A stretch of DNA of 64,000 nucleotides, taken from NCBI RefSeq assembly GCF_012396315.1, contig NZ_JAAXPF010000010.1, forward strand, positions 1 to 64,000, read 5' to 3'. Origin of the DNA: Corynebacterium mucifaciens (GTDB lineage: Bacteria; Actinomycetota; Actinomycetes; Mycobacteriales; Mycobacteriaceae). Positions 50,582 to 64,000 of the stretch are shown here, piece after piece (the first letter of the stretch is position 1; every line of letters starts with the position of its first letter). The notes beneath the pieces are model-generated. The model was given only the letters and a program-made list of their open reading frames with translations, made no database searches and was not told the DNA's origin. The position numbers and the translations under genes are program-made.

Positions 50582-50764
50582 TTATTTGCACCAGAGCTTG
50601 CCCAGGGAACCACCGCATAGGTACATGTCTCCGACCACGCCCGCGGCGTACGGGGTGGCTGCGATGCTGCTAGTGGGCTGCTCCGCTGCCGAGGCGAGCG
50701 GCGCACCGGTCAGGACTGCAACGAGGGTGAGGGCACCGGCGGCGGTGCGTGCGAGCGTCTTCAT
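50582..50764 (-). CDS. 60-aa secreted peptide with C-terminal Cys-x8-Cys
   Basis: A signal peptide ends about ASA-AE (residues 24-28), leaving a mature peptide of about 34 residues. It ends MYLCGGSLGKLWCK, with Cys50 and Cys59 able to close a disulfide loop. GGAGG stands 6 nt before the ATG, and a consensus-like promoter lies just upstream. The gene sits between a sensor kinase and its response regulator. It could be a signal sensed by the kinase, an accessory sensor, or an antimicrobial-like product; none is proven. No family was recognised. Confidence 0.65.
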   Translation of the reverse strand: MKTLARTAAGALTLVAVLTGAPLASAAEQPTSSIAATPYAAGVVGDMYLCGGSLGKLWCK

Positions 50765-50799
50765 ATAAAGCCTCCGATCCAAAAAACGGTAACGCACCT

Positions 50800-50828
50800 A
50801 TTATCCGCATTCTGCCGGGCGCTTCCAA
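50800..50828 (-). promoter_or_regulatory. promoter of the peptide-response regulator unit
   Basis: On the minus strand TTGGAA (50828-50823), 17 bp, GATAAT (50805-50800). It would give a leader of about 30 nt with a good ribosome site, separate from the kinase promoter. Confidence 0.55.
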
Positions 50829-50847
50829 GCGGAATCCTAAAGTGGGC

Positions 50848-50875
50848 CGAAAGAAGGAACGAAAGTTCCCTTTCG
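50848..50875. promoter_or_regulatory. inverted repeat upstream of the peptide promoter
   Basis: The core is GGAAC-GAAA-GTTCC (50856-50869), with outer CGAAAG/CTTTCG symmetry. It ends 20 bp before the -35, a typical place for LuxR-type activator binding. It could instead be a hairpin after the kinase gene, but no T-run follows. Confidence 0.5.
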
Positions 50876-50879
50876 CTGG

Positions 50880-52010
50880 TCAGGGGAGGGTGAGTTCGTA
50901 GCGCCAGGTGCCGCCTTCTGTGTTCCACGTCAGCGTTCCGCCTTGGGACGCGACGAGGTCCCGTGCTTCCCTGAGCCCGATGCCAGTAGTCATGTGCGTG
51001 TCGCGTTGGCGGGCGGCGATGGTGTTTTGCACCGCCACCGTGACCCCGTGGTCGCCCCGCAGGGCCGCCACGATGATCGGGCAGGCGGGGTCACCGTACT
51101 TGAGGATGTTGGTGGCGAGCTCGCGGCACACCCGACGTACCGGTTCTAACTCGGCGTTCTTGAGCACCTCGCTGCTCAAGCCGGACTCCACGACGGTGAA
51201 TCCGTGGCCTCGGAGGTCCTCTGCGAGCGCGGTGAACGCGTCTAAGACAGACACCTTGGGCGTGGGATCCTGCGTCTGCGGTGAATCATCGCCCCGCATG
51301 AACCGGATAAGGTCTCGGACCTCCTGCATGGAGCGCCGGGCGTCTGTGGCGATCAGCTGCGCGGCTTGTGCCACCTTCTCGTCACCGGACATCGCGAGCG
51401 CCTCGCTGCGCAGCACGACGGATGTCAGCGATGCGGCGACCGAACCGTGGAGGGCTAACACAGCGCGCTCCCGCTCCTCCTCGATGCGGTGCTGTAACCG
51501 TTCGGATTCCGCATGTCGGCGCTGCGCGGAGCGTCGCAGCGCCCACCCGGCGGTCCCCGCCAGCAGCATTTGGACTCCAAAAAGGAGGGCAGTGACTGGA
51601 TCATCAAGTGCCCAGACGCCGTCTCCGAGTTCGGTTTGCGCCAGGTACCACAAGATGAGCCCCAGTAAACCCGCCTGCCAGTTGGGCAGGCGGGAGGCCA
51701 GCACCGCGGTAAGGGCGAGCAGCGCCAGGATGATAAACGGGCTGGAAAATTCCGGGTAGGACGCGGCGAACTGGGTCAGTACTGCGGCGGATACCGTTGC
51801 CGTCAGCGGCGTGATTCTTGCCGCCGCCGCAAACAGGAACATGGCCACCGCTACGCCGATACTGCCTGTCTCTGCTCCAGCCCCGGCAAGGCAGACGCCT
51901 ACAACTCCCAATACCGCTAATACGCAGGCGGCGACTACCCAGTATCTGCGCCTGCCCCTGTGGATACGAGGGGGCGAAGACGCACGATCAGCTTCGAGGC
52001 GGGAAGACAC
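50880..52010 (-). CDS. NarL-type sensor histidine kinase
   Basis: A 376-aa membrane kinase. The N-terminal half has about six hydrophobic segments (residues 23-160) with almost no extracytoplasmic domain. HisKA_3 follows, with the His near 188 in EEERERAVLALHGSVAAS. The ATPase has ELATNILKYGD and TGIGLREARDLV. The GTG at 52010 is chosen because TACGCT lies 6 nt upstream (leaderless); an ATG at 52055 would overlap the divergent gene's start. It pairs with the LuxR-type regulator downstream. Confidence 0.85.
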   Translation of the reverse strand: MSSRLEADRASSPPRIHRGRRRYWVVAACVLAVLGVVGVCLAGAGAETGSIGVAVAMFLFAAAARITPLTATVSAAVLTQFAASYPEFSSPFIILALLALTAVLASRLPNWQAGLLGLILWYLAQTELGDGVWALDDPVTALLFGVQMLLAGTAGWALRRSAQRRHAESERLQHRIEEERERAVLALHGSVAASLTSVVLRSEALAMSGDEKVAQAAQLIATDARRSMQEVRDLIRFMRGDDSPQTQDPTPKVSVLDAFTALAEDLRGHGFTVVESGLSSEVLKNAELEPVRRVCRELATNILKYGDPACPIIVAALRGDHGVTVAVQNTIAARQRDTHMTTGIGLREARDLVASQGGTLTWNTEGGTWRYELTLP

Positions 52011-52016
52011 GGCAAT

Positions 52017-52042
52017 AGCGTAGCCACAACTGCACGTACGCT
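52017..52042. promoter_or_regulatory. divergent leaderless promoters, kinase / RNA methyltransferase
   Basis: TACGCT occurs on both strands: minus 52022-52017, 6 nt before the kinase GTG; and plus 52037-52042, 6 nt before the methyltransferase ATG. Only 38 bp separate the two start codons. Confidence 0.55.
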
Positions 52043-52048
52043 GTAGAC

Positions 52049-52861
52049 ATGCCATTGGATTTCCAACAACCGTTTACAGAGCGCACCCCTCGCGTGGTGA
52101 ACGCCGGGAAGCTGAAGCGGGCGCAAGCTCGTCGTAAAGCACATGCATTCTTGGCGGAAGGGGAGAACGCAGTAGAGGCCGCAGTGGCTACGGGGGCCGC
52201 AACAGACCTCTTCGTTACAGAGGCGGCGGCGGAGCGGTTCGAAGAAATCGTGCGTGCCGCTGGTTACATGGATGTGTACACGCACGCGATCACGGACAAG
52301 GCGGCGGATGCGCTCGCGGACGCTGTGACCTCGACGGGCATTTTCGCGGTGTGCCGGCCGGTGTTGTGGACGGTGCCTAAGATTCTCAAGGGCCGTCCGC
52401 GTTTAGTGGCGGTGTGCGTGGAGACGAACGATCCGGGCAACGCTGGCACCATCATCCGCATCGCGGACGCACTTGGCGCCGATGCGGTAATTTTCGCCGG
52501 CGACACGGTTGACCCGGAGGCCCCAAAGGTGGTGCGGTCGACGGCGGGATCGCTCTTCCACATCCCCGTCGCTCGCGACCGCGACGCACGCCGCGTCATT
52601 GGGCAGCTCGAAGCCGCGGGGCTCTCCACGTTCGCCACCACCATGGACGGGGAGGTGAACCTGGCGCAGCCGGGGGAGGCGCTGCGTCAGCCCACCGCGT
52701 GGCTCTTTGGCAACGAGGCGCACGGGCTTGACAGCGACATCCTGGCGGTCGCGGACCACAGGGTATCTATCCCCATTCAGGGGAGCGCGGAATCTTTAAA
52801 CTTGGCCACTGCTGCATCGATTTGCTTGTGGGAGTCCGCGAAGGCACTCGGGGAGGACTAG
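52049..52861 (+). CDS. SpoU/TrmH-family RNA 2'-O-methyltransferase
   Basis: A 270-aa SPOUT enzyme that uses SAM to methylate ribose in rRNA or tRNA. The N-terminal substrate-binding domain is followed by the SpoU motifs: NDPGNAGTIIRIADALGAD (motif 1), WLFGNEAHGL (motif 2) and IPIQGSAESLNLATAASI (motif 3), which form the trefoil-knot SAM site. The gene is usually placed next to pheS in Actinobacteria, as here. The target nucleotide is unknown. It appears leaderless. Confidence 0.92.
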   Translation: MPLDFQQPFTERTPRVVNAGKLKRAQARRKAHAFLAEGENAVEAAVATGAATDLFVTEAAAERFEEIVRAAGYMDVYTHAITDKAADALADAVTSTGIFAVCRPVLWTVPKILKGRPRLVAVCVETNDPGNAGTIIRIADALGADAVIFAGDTVDPEAPKVVRSTAGSLFHIPVARDRDARRVIGQLEAAGLSTFATTMDGEVNLAQPGEALRQPTAWLFGNEAHGLDSDILAVADHRVSIPIQGSAESLNLATAASICLWESAKALGED

Positions 52862-54219
<1,358 letters not shown>

Positions 54220-54231
54220 GGAGAACCAGCA

Positions 54232-56739
54232 ATGCTCATTTCAAAGAATTGGATTGTCCGCCTGCTGCAGAATGCGGGTAACCAGGACTTCAACCCCACT
54301 GACGAGGAGTTGGACGCGGGTTTCGTGCGCGTCGGCTTCGAGACGGAGGGCTACGCACCATTACCCGAAGTTAAGGGCCCGCTCGTTGTTGGCCGCGTTA
54401 TAGAGATCGAGGAGCTCACCGGGTTTAAGAAGCCCATCCGCTACTGCCAGGTGGATGTCGGCCACGCCAACGGGACCGGGGAGCCGCAGGGCATCATCTG
54501 CGGCGCCCGGAATTTCGCCGAGGGTGACCTTGTCATCGTCTCGCTCCCGGGCGCGGTGCTGCCCGGTGGCTTCGAGATCGCCGCGCGCAAGACGTACGAC
54601 CACATCTCGAACGGCATGATGGCCTCCGCAGCAGAGCTCGGCCTGACCTCCAAGAGTGAAGGCATTATTACCCTCCACAGTGGCGCGGCGACGCCGGGTG
54701 ACGACGCCCGAGAGATCCTCGGCTCGGACGACACCGTCTTCGACGTCAACGTGACCCCGGACCGTGGATACGCACTCTCGGCTCGTGGGCTGACCAGGGA
54801 GATCGCGTCCGCCTTCGACCTCAAGTTCACCGACGTCGCGGAGGACCCGTCCATCGCGGGCATCGACATCTCGAACGTCCCGGAGCCGCACGGGGAGACC
54901 ATTCCGGTCACCGTTGACGAATCCACGAAGGCGCAGCGCTTTGGCGTGCGCACGGTCGAGGGCATCGACCCGAATGCCACCACGCCGTTCTGGATGCAGC
55001 GCGAACTCATGCTCTCTGGTGTGCGCTCCGTCAACGCCGCGACCGACGTGACGAACTACGTCATGCTGCTTACCGGCCAGCCCATGCACGCCTTCGACGC
55101 CGACACAATCGCCGGCGGCCTGCGCGTGCACAATGCGGAGGCCGGCCAGACATTCGAGACCCTCGACCACGTCGAGCGCACACTGACCGCCGAGGATGTG
55201 GTGATCAGCGACGACAACGGCATCCAGTCCCTCGCCGGTGTCATGGGCGGCACCACCTCCGAGATCTCCGACGAGACCGTCAACGTCCACTTTGAGGCCG
55301 CGACGTGGGACCCGCTGACGGTGGCACGCACCGCGCGCCGCCTCAAGCTGAGCTCTGAAGCTTCGCGGCGCTTCGAGCGTGGGGTGGACCCGCAGTTGGT
55401 GGAGATCGCGCTCGATATTGCCAGCTCACTGCTGATACAGATCGCAGGCGGCACCATCACAGCGGGCAGGACCCTCATCGGGGAAGCGGGCAAGCGCGAA
55501 GCCATCAGCATGCGCGCAACGAGGCCTGCCGAACTGATCGGTGTGGACTACTCGCGGGAGACCGTCGTTCGCCGTCTGCGAGAGATCGGCTGCGAGGTTA
55601 CGGGCGACGGTGACGAGCTGCAGGTCACGCCGCCGACGTGGCGCACCGATATTTCGGTGCCGGTCGAGTTGGTTGAAGAGGTCGTGCGCCTGGAAGGGCT
55701 GGAAGCGATCCCGTCCATCTTGCCCACACCAAGCGGCGGACGCGGTTTGAGCCCGCTGCAGCGGCGTCGTCGAGCGGTCACCCACGCATTGGCCTACTCC
55801 GGTTACGCGGAGATCATTCCCACGCCCTTTATCGCGAACAACACGTTCGACACGTGGGGGTTGGAGGCGGATGACCCGCGCCGAAACACCGTGCAGGTGC
55901 GCAACCCGCTGGACGCGGACTACGGGATCCTTGGCACCACACTGCTGCCGTCGATGCTCGAGGCAGTGGGGCGAAACGTTGCCCGCGGACGTGGCGACCT
56001 GGCCATCTACTCGGTGGCGCAGACCTCGAAGAAGCGCGCGGACGTCTCCCCGTTGCCTGACGTCGCCCAGCGTCCCGCAGACGACGTCATCGCGGAACTC
56101 ATCGAGTCCCTGCCCGAACAGCACCTGCACGCCGCGACCGTGGCGTGCGGAAACACGCAGCTCGCGGGCCCGTGGGGCGAGGGGCGCGCCTACGAGTGGT
56201 CCGACGCCATCGAGGCCGCCCAGGTAGTCGCCCGCGCGTGTGGCGTGGACCTGGAGGTGGAGGCGGCGGACTACCTGCCCTGGCACCCAGGCCGCTGCGC
56301 TGCGCTGACGGTTGATGGCGCTGTGGTTGGCCACGCGGGCGAGCTGCACCCGCAAGTTCTGGAAAAGCTCGGTCTGCCGGCGCGCACCTGCGCGATGGAG
56401 ATCGATCTCACCGCTATCCCGCTCGCAGAGCGTCTGCCCGCACCGCGGTTGTCCGCCTTCCCACTTCTGAATCAGGACATCGCTCTCGTGGTTGACGAGA
56501 CCGTGGGCGCGGAGGACGTGCGCTGCGCAGTGCAGGAGGGCGCGGGCGAGCTCGTCGAGGCAGTGACGCTTTTCGACGTCTACCGTTCCGCGTCCCTCGG
56601 GGAGGGGAAGAAATCGCTCGCCTTCGGCCTTGCTTTCCGCGCCCCGGACCGCACGCTGACGGAAGAGGAGGCGTCCAAGGCACGGCTGCATGCCGCGGAG
56701 TTGGCCAAGGAACGATTCGGCGCCGAAATGCGCGGATAA
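54232..56739 (+). CDS. pheT: phenylalanyl-tRNA synthetase beta subunit
   Basis: The 835-aa structural and editing subunit. In order it has an N-terminal EMAP-like tRNA-binding domain (about 40-155), the B1/B5 domains (FDVNVTPDRGYALSARGLTREIA), and the B3/B4 editing module (MGGTTSEISDETVNVHFEAA). A catalytic-like core and the C-terminal ferredoxin-fold anticodon-binding domain (SAFPLLNQDIALVVDE) complete it. AAGGAG lies 8 nt before the ATG. Length is normal. Confidence 0.96.
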   Translation: MLISKNWIVRLLQNAGNQDFNPTDEELDAGFVRVGFETEGYAPLPEVKGPLVVGRVIEIEELTGFKKPIRYCQVDVGHANGTGEPQGIICGARNFAEGDLVIVSLPGAVLPGGFEIAARKTYDHISNGMMASAAELGLTSKSEGIITLHSGAATPGDDAREILGSDDTVFDVNVTPDRGYALSARGLTREIASAFDLKFTDVAEDPSIAGIDISNVPEPHGETIPVTVDESTKAQRFGVRTVEGIDPNATTPFWMQRELMLSGVRSVNAATDVTNYVMLLTGQPMHAFDADTIAGGLRVHNAEAGQTFETLDHVERTLTAEDVVISDDNGIQSLAGVMGGTTSEISDETVNVHFEAATWDPLTVARTARRLKLSSEASRRFERGVDPQLVEIALDIASSLLIQIAGGTITAGRTLIGEAGKREAISMRATRPAELIGVDYSRETVVRRLREIGCEVTGDGDELQVTPPTWRTDISVPVELVEEVVRLEGLEAIPSILPTPSGGRGLSPLQRRRRAVTHALAYSGYAEIIPTPFIANNTFDTWGLEADDPRRNTVQVRNPLDADYGILGTTLLPSMLEAVGRNVARGRGDLAIYSVAQTSKKRADVSPLPDVAQRPADDVIAELIESLPEQHLHAATVACGNTQLAGPWGEGRAYEWSDAIEAAQVVARACGVDLEVEAADYLPWHPGRCAALTVDGAVVGHAGELHPQVLEKLGLPARTCAMEIDLTAIPLAERLPAPRLSAFPLLNQDIALVVDETVGAEDVRCAVQEGAGELVEAVTLFDVYRSASLGEGKKSLAFGLAFRAPDRTLTEEEASKARLHAAELAKERFGAEMRG

Positions 56740-56761
56740 GGTTGCCGCAAAACTCACAGCA

Positions 56762-57860
<1,099 letters not shown>

Positions 57861-57916
57861 CCGCCACCCGCATCGCACCATTTTCCTGCCTTCCCTTATT
57901 GAAAGGACCATCCAGC

Positions 57917-59077
57917 ATGAGCACTACCGGTGTCACTGCACCCGAAGGATTCGTCGCTGCCGCGACCCGCGCGGGCATCAAACCGTCGGGCAACCCCGAT
58001 CTCGCCGTTGTAGTAAACGAGGGCCCCGACTTCACTGCCGCGGGCGTGTTCACCCGCAACAAGGTGTGTGCCGCACCCGTGAAGGTGAGCCGCGGGGCGG
58101 TCGCAGGCGGGCAGCTGCAAGCCGTCGTTTTTAACTCCGGCAACGCCAACGCGTGCACGGGCCAGCAGGGCCTCAACGACGCGCGGACGATGCAGCGCCT
58201 TGCCGCGGACGGCGTCGGGACCGAGCCGTCGCTCGTGGCCGTGTGCTCGACCGGCATCATCGGCGACGTGCTCCCCATGGACAAGGTGGAGGGCGGAATC
58301 GCAGCCGTCGTCAAGCAGCTTGGCGACAACGGCGGGGACGCCGCGACCGCGATCATGACCACCGATACTGTGGCGAAGGAAGTGGTAGTCAAGGGCGATG
58401 GCTGGAAGTTAGGCGGCATGGGGAAGGGGGCCGGCATGATGGCGCCGTCGCTCGCCACGATGCTCGTGTGCCTGACCACCGATGCGAAGGTGGCACCCGA
58501 TGCGCTGCAGGCGGCGCTGGAACGAGGGTGCGCGACCACGTTCGACACCCTGGACATCGACGGCTCGACATCGACCAACGACACCGTGATCGCGATGGCC
58601 AGCGGCGCTAGCGGGGTCACCCCAACGCAGCAGGAATTGGATGCGGCGGTGCTGGAGGCATGCGCCCAACTCGCCGCAAAGATGCAATCCGACGCTGAGG
58701 GAGTGACCAAGCGCGTCACAATCACCGTCACGGGGGCGGCGGATAACGCCCAGGCGCTTCGCGCAGCTCGCACGATCGGGCGAGACAATTTGGTCAAGAC
58801 CGCGATGTTCGGATCCGACCCGAACTGGGGAAGGGTGCTGGCGGCAGTCGGCATGGCGGAGGCCGAGATGGACGCGGAAAACATCTCGGTGACGTTCAAC
58901 GGGCAGACGGTGTGCGAACACTCAACCGGCGCACCCGGCGCGCGGGAGGTCGATCTCCGCGGCGCCGACATTGCGGTCGTGGTGGACCTGGGCACGGACG
59001 GGGAAGGGCGGGCGACCGTGCGCACCACTGACCTGTCGCACGCGTACGTCGAGATCAACTCGGCGTACACCAGTTAG
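57917..59077 (+). CDS. argJ: bifunctional ornithine acetyltransferase / N-acetylglutamate synthase
   Basis: Recycles the acetyl group from N-acetylornithine to glutamate and, in bifunctional forms, also makes N-acetylglutamate from acetyl-CoA. The 386-aa precursor is expected to cleave itself before the Thr in [12 protein letters not shown] (about residue 181), making alpha and beta chains. [10 protein letters not shown] precedes it and GSDPNWGR is near the C-terminus. GAAAGGA lies upstream of the ATG at 57917. Confidence 0.95.
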   Translation: MSTTGVTAPEGFVAAATRAGIKPSGNPDLAVVVNEGPDFTAAGVFTRNKVCAAPVKVSRGAVAGGQLQAVVFNSGNANACTGQQGLNDARTMQRLAADGVGTEPSLVAVCSTGIIGDVLPMDKVEGGIAAVVKQLGDNGGDAATAIMTTDTVAKEVVVKGDGWKLGGMGKGAGMMAPSLATMLVCLTTDAKVAPDALQAALERGCATTFDTLDIDGSTSTNDTVIAMASGASGVTPTQQELDAAVLEACAQLAAKMQSDAEGVTKRVTITVTGAADNAQALRAARTIGRDNLVKTAMFGSDPNWGRVLAAVGMAEAEMDAENISVTFNGQTVCEHSTGAPGAREVDLRGADIAVVVDLGTDGEGRATVRTTDLSHAYVEINSAYTS

Positions 59078-59089
59078 GAGGTGGGTGAG

Positions 59090-60025
59090 ATGATGCCGCA
59101 TTTGAGCAACGAGCAGCGAGCCACCGTGCTGGCCGAGGCGCTGCCGTGGCTGCAGCACTACCGGGACAAGATTGTCGTGGTCAAGTACGGCGGTAACGCC
59201 ATGATCGACGAGGACCTGAAGAACGCGTTCGCCGCGGACATGGTGTTCTTGCGCACCGTGGGGGCGAAGCCGGTCGTGGTCCACGGCGGCGGGCCCCAGA
59301 TCAGCCAGATGCTGGCCCGCTTGGGCTTGGACGGCGGGGAGTTCGTCGGCGGGTTTAGGGTGACCACACCTGAAATCCTGGATGTTGTCCGCATGGTGCT
59401 CTTCGGCCAGGTGGGCCGGGACCTACTGGGCAAAATCAACTCGCACGGGCCGTACGCGGTGGGCACCTCGGGTGAGGACGCTGGCTTGTTCACGGCGAAG
59501 CGGCGCACTGTGGAGGTGGACGGCCGGATCCACGACATCGGGCTGGTGGGCACGATCACGGACGTTAACCCTGCCGCGGTGATGGACATCATCGAGGCAG
59601 GCCGGATTCCGGTGGTCTCCGGCATCGCCCCGGGCGACGACGGCGAGGTGTTCAACATCAACGCCGACGAGGCTGCGGGTGCGCTAGCGGCCGCTATCGG
59701 CGCCGAGCGCCTCGTCGTGCTCACCAACGTAGAAGGCCTGTACACGGACTGGCCCAACAAGGATTCGCTGCTGTCCAAGATCGAGGCGGCAGAGCTGGAG
59801 CGGATGCTGCCCGGCCTCGCCACCGGCATGATCCCCAAGATGGAGGCGTGCCTGACTGCGGTGCAGGGCGGGGTGAAGGCCGCGCACGTCATCGACGGCC
59901 GCGTCGCCCACTCCGTGCTGCTGGAGCTGCTCACCATGGGTGGCGTGGGCACCATGGTGCTGCCGGACGATTACGACCGCAGCCACTACCCGGACGGGAT
60001 CATCTTTAGAAAGGACGACGCATGA
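59090..60025 (+). CDS. argB: acetylglutamate kinase
   Basis: Phosphorylates N-acetylglutamate; in corynebacteria this is the arginine-feedback-controlled step. The 311-aa amino-acid kinase has [31 protein letters not shown] and GMIPKMEAC. The start is ambiguous: ATG at 59090 has AGGAGG at 8-9 nt, an ATG follows directly at 59093, and a GTG at 59081 is too close to the ribosome site. The stop overlaps argD (ATGA). Confidence 0.95.
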   Translation: MMPHLSNEQRATVLAEALPWLQHYRDKIVVVKYGGNAMIDEDLKNAFAADMVFLRTVGAKPVVVHGGGPQISQMLARLGLDGGEFVGGFRVTTPEILDVVRMVLFGQVGRDLLGKINSHGPYAVGTSGEDAGLFTAKRRTVEVDGRIHDIGLVGTITDVNPAAVMDIIEAGRIPVVSGIAPGDDGEVFNINADEAAGALAAAIGAERLVVLTNVEGLYTDWPNKDSLLSKIEAAELERMLPGLATGMIPKMEACLTAVQGGVKAAHVIDGRVAHSVLLELLTMGGVGTMVLPDDYDRSHYPDGIIFRKDDA

Positions 60026-61200
60026 GCGACTTCGTATCGCGCTGGTCTGGCGCGCTGTTAGACACCTATCCGGCGCCGCCGGTGGAGCTGGTCTCCGGCT
60101 CCGGGGCGACCGTCACCGACGCCGACGGCGCCGAGTACATCGACATGCTCGCCGGGATCGCCGTCAACGCACTCGGCCACGCGCATCCCGCCGTCGTCGA
60201 GGCGGTGAGCTCGCAGGTGGCGACGCTCGGCCACGTGTCCAACCTCTTCGGCTCCCGGCCGGTGGTCGAGGTGGCCGAGGCGCTGCGCGCACGGGTCGGC
60301 GACGACACCGCCCGCGTGTTCTTCTCCAACTCAGGTGCCGAGGCGAACGAGGCAGCGTTCAAACTTGCGCGGCTGACCGGCCGCCGGCGCATCCTGGCCG
60401 CCGAGCGCGGCTTCCACGGGCGCACCATGGGCTCGCTGGCGCTGACCGGCCAGCCTGACAAGCAGGCGCCGTTCGCGCCGCTACCCGCCGGCGTCGAGTT
60501 TTACCCCTACGGCGACATCCGCGCCCTGGAAGACCTCGTTCACCAGGACCCCGGGAACACTGCGGCCATTGTCCTCGAGCCGATCCAGGGCGAAACCGGG
60601 GTCATCCCCGCCCCCGAGGGCTTCCTCCACGCCGTGAGAGCGCTCTGCGACACCCACGGCATCCTCCTCGTCGTCGACGAGGTCCAAACCGGAGTAGGCC
60701 GCACCGGCGACTTCTTCGCCTTCCAGCACGAGGGGATCCTCCCGGACGTCATCACCATGGCAAAGGGGCTCGGCGGCGGGCTGCCCATCGGCGCCACGAT
60801 CGCCCGCGGCAAGGCGGCCAACCTATTTACCCCGGGCAGCCACGGCACCACCTTCGGTGGCAACCCGGTGTCCTGCGCTGCGGCCGGGGCCGTGCTTCGC
60901 ACCGTCGACGACGATTTCCTCGCTGAGGTGCGCCGGAAAGGGCAGGTGCTTATCGACGAAGCGTCGCACCTGCCCGGCGTGGAAGAGGTCCGCGGGCGCG
61001 GGCTGATGCTGGGGCTAGTTCTGGACGCGCCGGTGGCGAAGCTCGTCGTCAAGCATGGGCTCGCACACGGCCTGATTGTCAACGCCCCGGCCGACAACGT
61101 CATCCGCCTCACCCCGCCGCTGGTCATCAGCGACGGCGAAATCCGTCAGGCGATTGAACGCCTCGCCGAGGCAATCGCAGACGCCAAGGAAAGGAGCTAA
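60022..61200 (+). CDS. argD: acetylornithine aminotransferase
   Basis: A PLP enzyme that converts N-acetylglutamate semialdehyde to N-acetylornithine with glutamate. The 392-aa class III aminotransferase has [33 protein letters not shown] (cofactor Asp) and the Schiff-base Lys248 in [14 protein letters not shown]. It overlaps argB by 4 bp and is followed after 3 bp by argF. Confidence 0.96.
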   Translation: MSDFVSRWSGALLDTYPAPPVELVSGSGATVTDADGAEYIDMLAGIAVNALGHAHPAVVEAVSSQVATLGHVSNLFGSRPVVEVAEALRARVGDDTARVFFSNSGAEANEAAFKLARLTGRRRILAAERGFHGRTMGSLALTGQPDKQAPFAPLPAGVEFYPYGDIRALEDLVHQDPGNTAAIVLEPIQGETGVIPAPEGFLHAVRALCDTHGILLVVDEVQTGVGRTGDFFAFQHEGILPDVITMAKGLGGGLPIGATIARGKAANLFTPGSHGTTFGGNPVSCAAAGAVLRTVDDDFLAEVRRKGQVLIDEASHLPGVEEVRGRGLMLGLVLDAPVAKLVVKHGLAHGLIVNAPADNVIRLTPPLVISDGEIRQAIERLAEAIADAKERS

Positions 61201-62639
<1,439 letters not shown>

Positions 62640-62685
62640 GCGCCGCAACACAACATAGTTTCTGATCTAAAGGAGAATTTTCAAC

Positions 62686-63900
62686 ATGACTAACCGTGTC
62701 GTGCTCGCGTACTCGGGCGGCCTGGACACCTCCGTGGCCATCCCTTACCTCGGTGAGATGACCGGGGGCGAAGTTATCGCAGTGTCGCTGGACCTAGGCC
62801 AGGGCGGCGAGGACATGGAGTCCGTCCGCCAGCGCGCTCTCGACTGCGGCGCTGTCGAGTCCATCGTGGTGGACGCCAAGGACGAGTTCGCCGAAGAGTA
62901 CTGCCTGCCCACCATCAAGGCCAACGGCATGTACCAGGGTGAGTACCCGCTGGTCTCGGCTATTTCGCGCCCGTTGATTGTGAAGCACTTGGTGGAGGCC
63001 GGCCACAAGTACGGCGGCACCCACGTCGCCCACGGCTGCACCGGCAAGGGCAACGACCAGGTCCGCTTCGAAGTCGGCTTCCTCAACCAGGATCCGGATC
63101 TGGAGATCATCGCACCGGCCCGTGACTACGCCTGGACCCGTGACAAGGCCATCGAGTACGCCGAGGGCAAGGACCTGCCCATCGAGCAGTCCGCGGCATC
63201 CCCGTTCTCCATTGACCAAAACGTTTGGGGCCGCGCTGTCGAGACCGGCTTCCTGGAGGATCTGTGGAACCCACCGACAAAGGACCTGTACGCCTACACC
63301 GAGGACCCGGCGCTGGGCAACGCTCCTGACGAGGTCATCATCTCCTTCGAGGCCGGCAAGCCGGTGGCCATCGACGGCCGCAAGGTGACCGTCCTCGAAG
63401 CGATCGAGGAGATGAACCGCCGCGCAGGTGCCCAGGGCATCGGTCGCCTGGACATGGTGGAGGACCGCCTGGTGGGCATTAAGTCGCGCGAGGTGTACGA
63501 GGCACCCGGCGCCGTCGCGCTGATCACCGCGCACAAGGCGCTGGAGGACATCACCGTCGAGCGTGAGCTCGCGCGCTACAAGCGCCTCATCGACGCACGC
63601 TGGTCCGAGGAGGTCTACGACGGCCTCTGGTTCGGCCCCCTGAAGCGCTCCCTCGACGCGTTCATCGAGTCCACCCAGGAGCACGTCACCGGCGACATCC
63701 GCATGGTGCTGCACGCGGGCACCGCCACCGTGAACGGCCGCCGCTCCAACCACTCGCTGTACGACTTCAACCTGGCCACCTACGACACCGGCGACTCCTT
63801 CGACCAGACGCTGGCCAAGGGCTTCGTGCGCCTGCACGGCCTGTCCTCGCAGATTGCCAACAAGCGCGACCGCGAGGCTGGCACCTCCCAGGACAAGTAG
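62686..63900 (+). CDS. argG: argininosuccinate synthase
   Basis: Condenses citrulline and aspartate with ATP. The 404-aa protein has the PP-loop [12 protein letters not shown] (8-19), [13 protein letters not shown] and [24 protein letters not shown] stands about 8 nt before the ATG. The 46-bp gap after argR could hold a separate promoter, as known in corynebacteria, but no clear box was identified. Confidence 0.97.
   Translation: MTNRVVLAYSGGLDTSVAIPYLGEMTGGEVIAVSLDLGQGGEDMESVRQRALDCGAVESIVVDAKDEFAEEYCLPTIKANGMYQGEYPLVSAISRPLIVKHLVEAGHKYGGTHVAHGCTGKGNDQVRFEVGFLNQDPDLEIIAPARDYAWTRDKAIEYAEGKDLPIEQSAASPFSIDQNVWGRAVETGFLEDLWNPPTKDLYAYTEDPALGNAPDEVIISFEAGKPVAIDGRKVTVLEAIEEMNRRAGAQGIGRLDMVEDRLVGIKSREVYEAPGAVALITAHKALEDITVERELARYKRLIDARWSEEVYDGLWFGPLKRSLDAFIESTQEHVTGDIRMVLHAGTATVNGRRSNHSLYDFNLATYDTGDSFDQTLAKGFVRLHGLSSQIANKRDREAGTSQDK

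Positions 63901-64000
<100 letters not shown>

Overview
The window is chromosomal DNA of a high-GC actinobacterium, almost certainly a Corynebacterium or close relative. The evidence is gene order (thiL-ung-DAK kinase-recG-rsmD-coaD; polA-rpsA-coaE-uvrB-uvrA-infC-rpmI-rplT; pheST-argCJBDFRGH), protein sequence character, and many TANNNT boxes placed 6-8 nt before an ATG or GTG, the hallmark of leaderless transcription common in this group. The species cannot be named from the sequence alone.

Layout. 0.2-8.2 kb: a DUF3515-like membrane protein divergent from thiL, ung, a FakA-like kinase, recG, rsmD, coaD and a TSUP exporter. 8.3-10.9 kb: a three-gene polar amino-acid ABC importer. 11.0-14.1 kb: a small secreted protein, a MarR regulator with an MFS exporter, and a small regulator operon (XRE repressor plus two tiny membrane proteins, one of 58 aa).

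14.5-31.0 kb is accessory DNA beside a tRNA gene with a CAA (Leu) anticodon. A 49-bp direct repeat containing the tRNA 3' half bounds the region (14488-14536 and 30941-30989). Inside, 14.5-17.0 kb is a decayed AT-richer insertion ending in a diverged second copy of the tRNA's downstream flank and terminator. Nested next to the tRNA is a 13.9-kb element (17006-30941) with 17-bp terminal inverted repeats and a 6-bp target duplication. Its cargo is a type III-like restriction-modification pair, a HEPN-motif protein, a DUF4145 zinc-ribbon protein, two unknown proteins and a VOC protein. Its right end carries two paralogous XRE regulators, two paralogous degenerate tyrosine-recombinase-like proteins and a DDE-transposase-like protein. 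This end module is the strongest candidate here for an undescribed mobile system.

31.1-49.9 kb returns to the core: polA, a possible 6C-type small RNA, a YkvI-like permease, rpsA, coaE, a DUF4259 protein, uvrB, two universal stress proteins, a HelD/HelR-like RNA polymerase-associated ATPase, a DoxX-like protein, an MBL hydrolase, uvrA, and infC-rpmI-rplT behind an attenuator-like leader, with infC apparently starting at ATC.

49.9-52.0 kb is a NarL-type two-component system with a 60-aa secreted two-cysteine peptide gene between kinase and regulator. Then follow a SpoU-family RNA methyltransferase, pheST, and the arginine biosynthesis operon argCJBDFR with argG and the start of argH, which runs off the window end.
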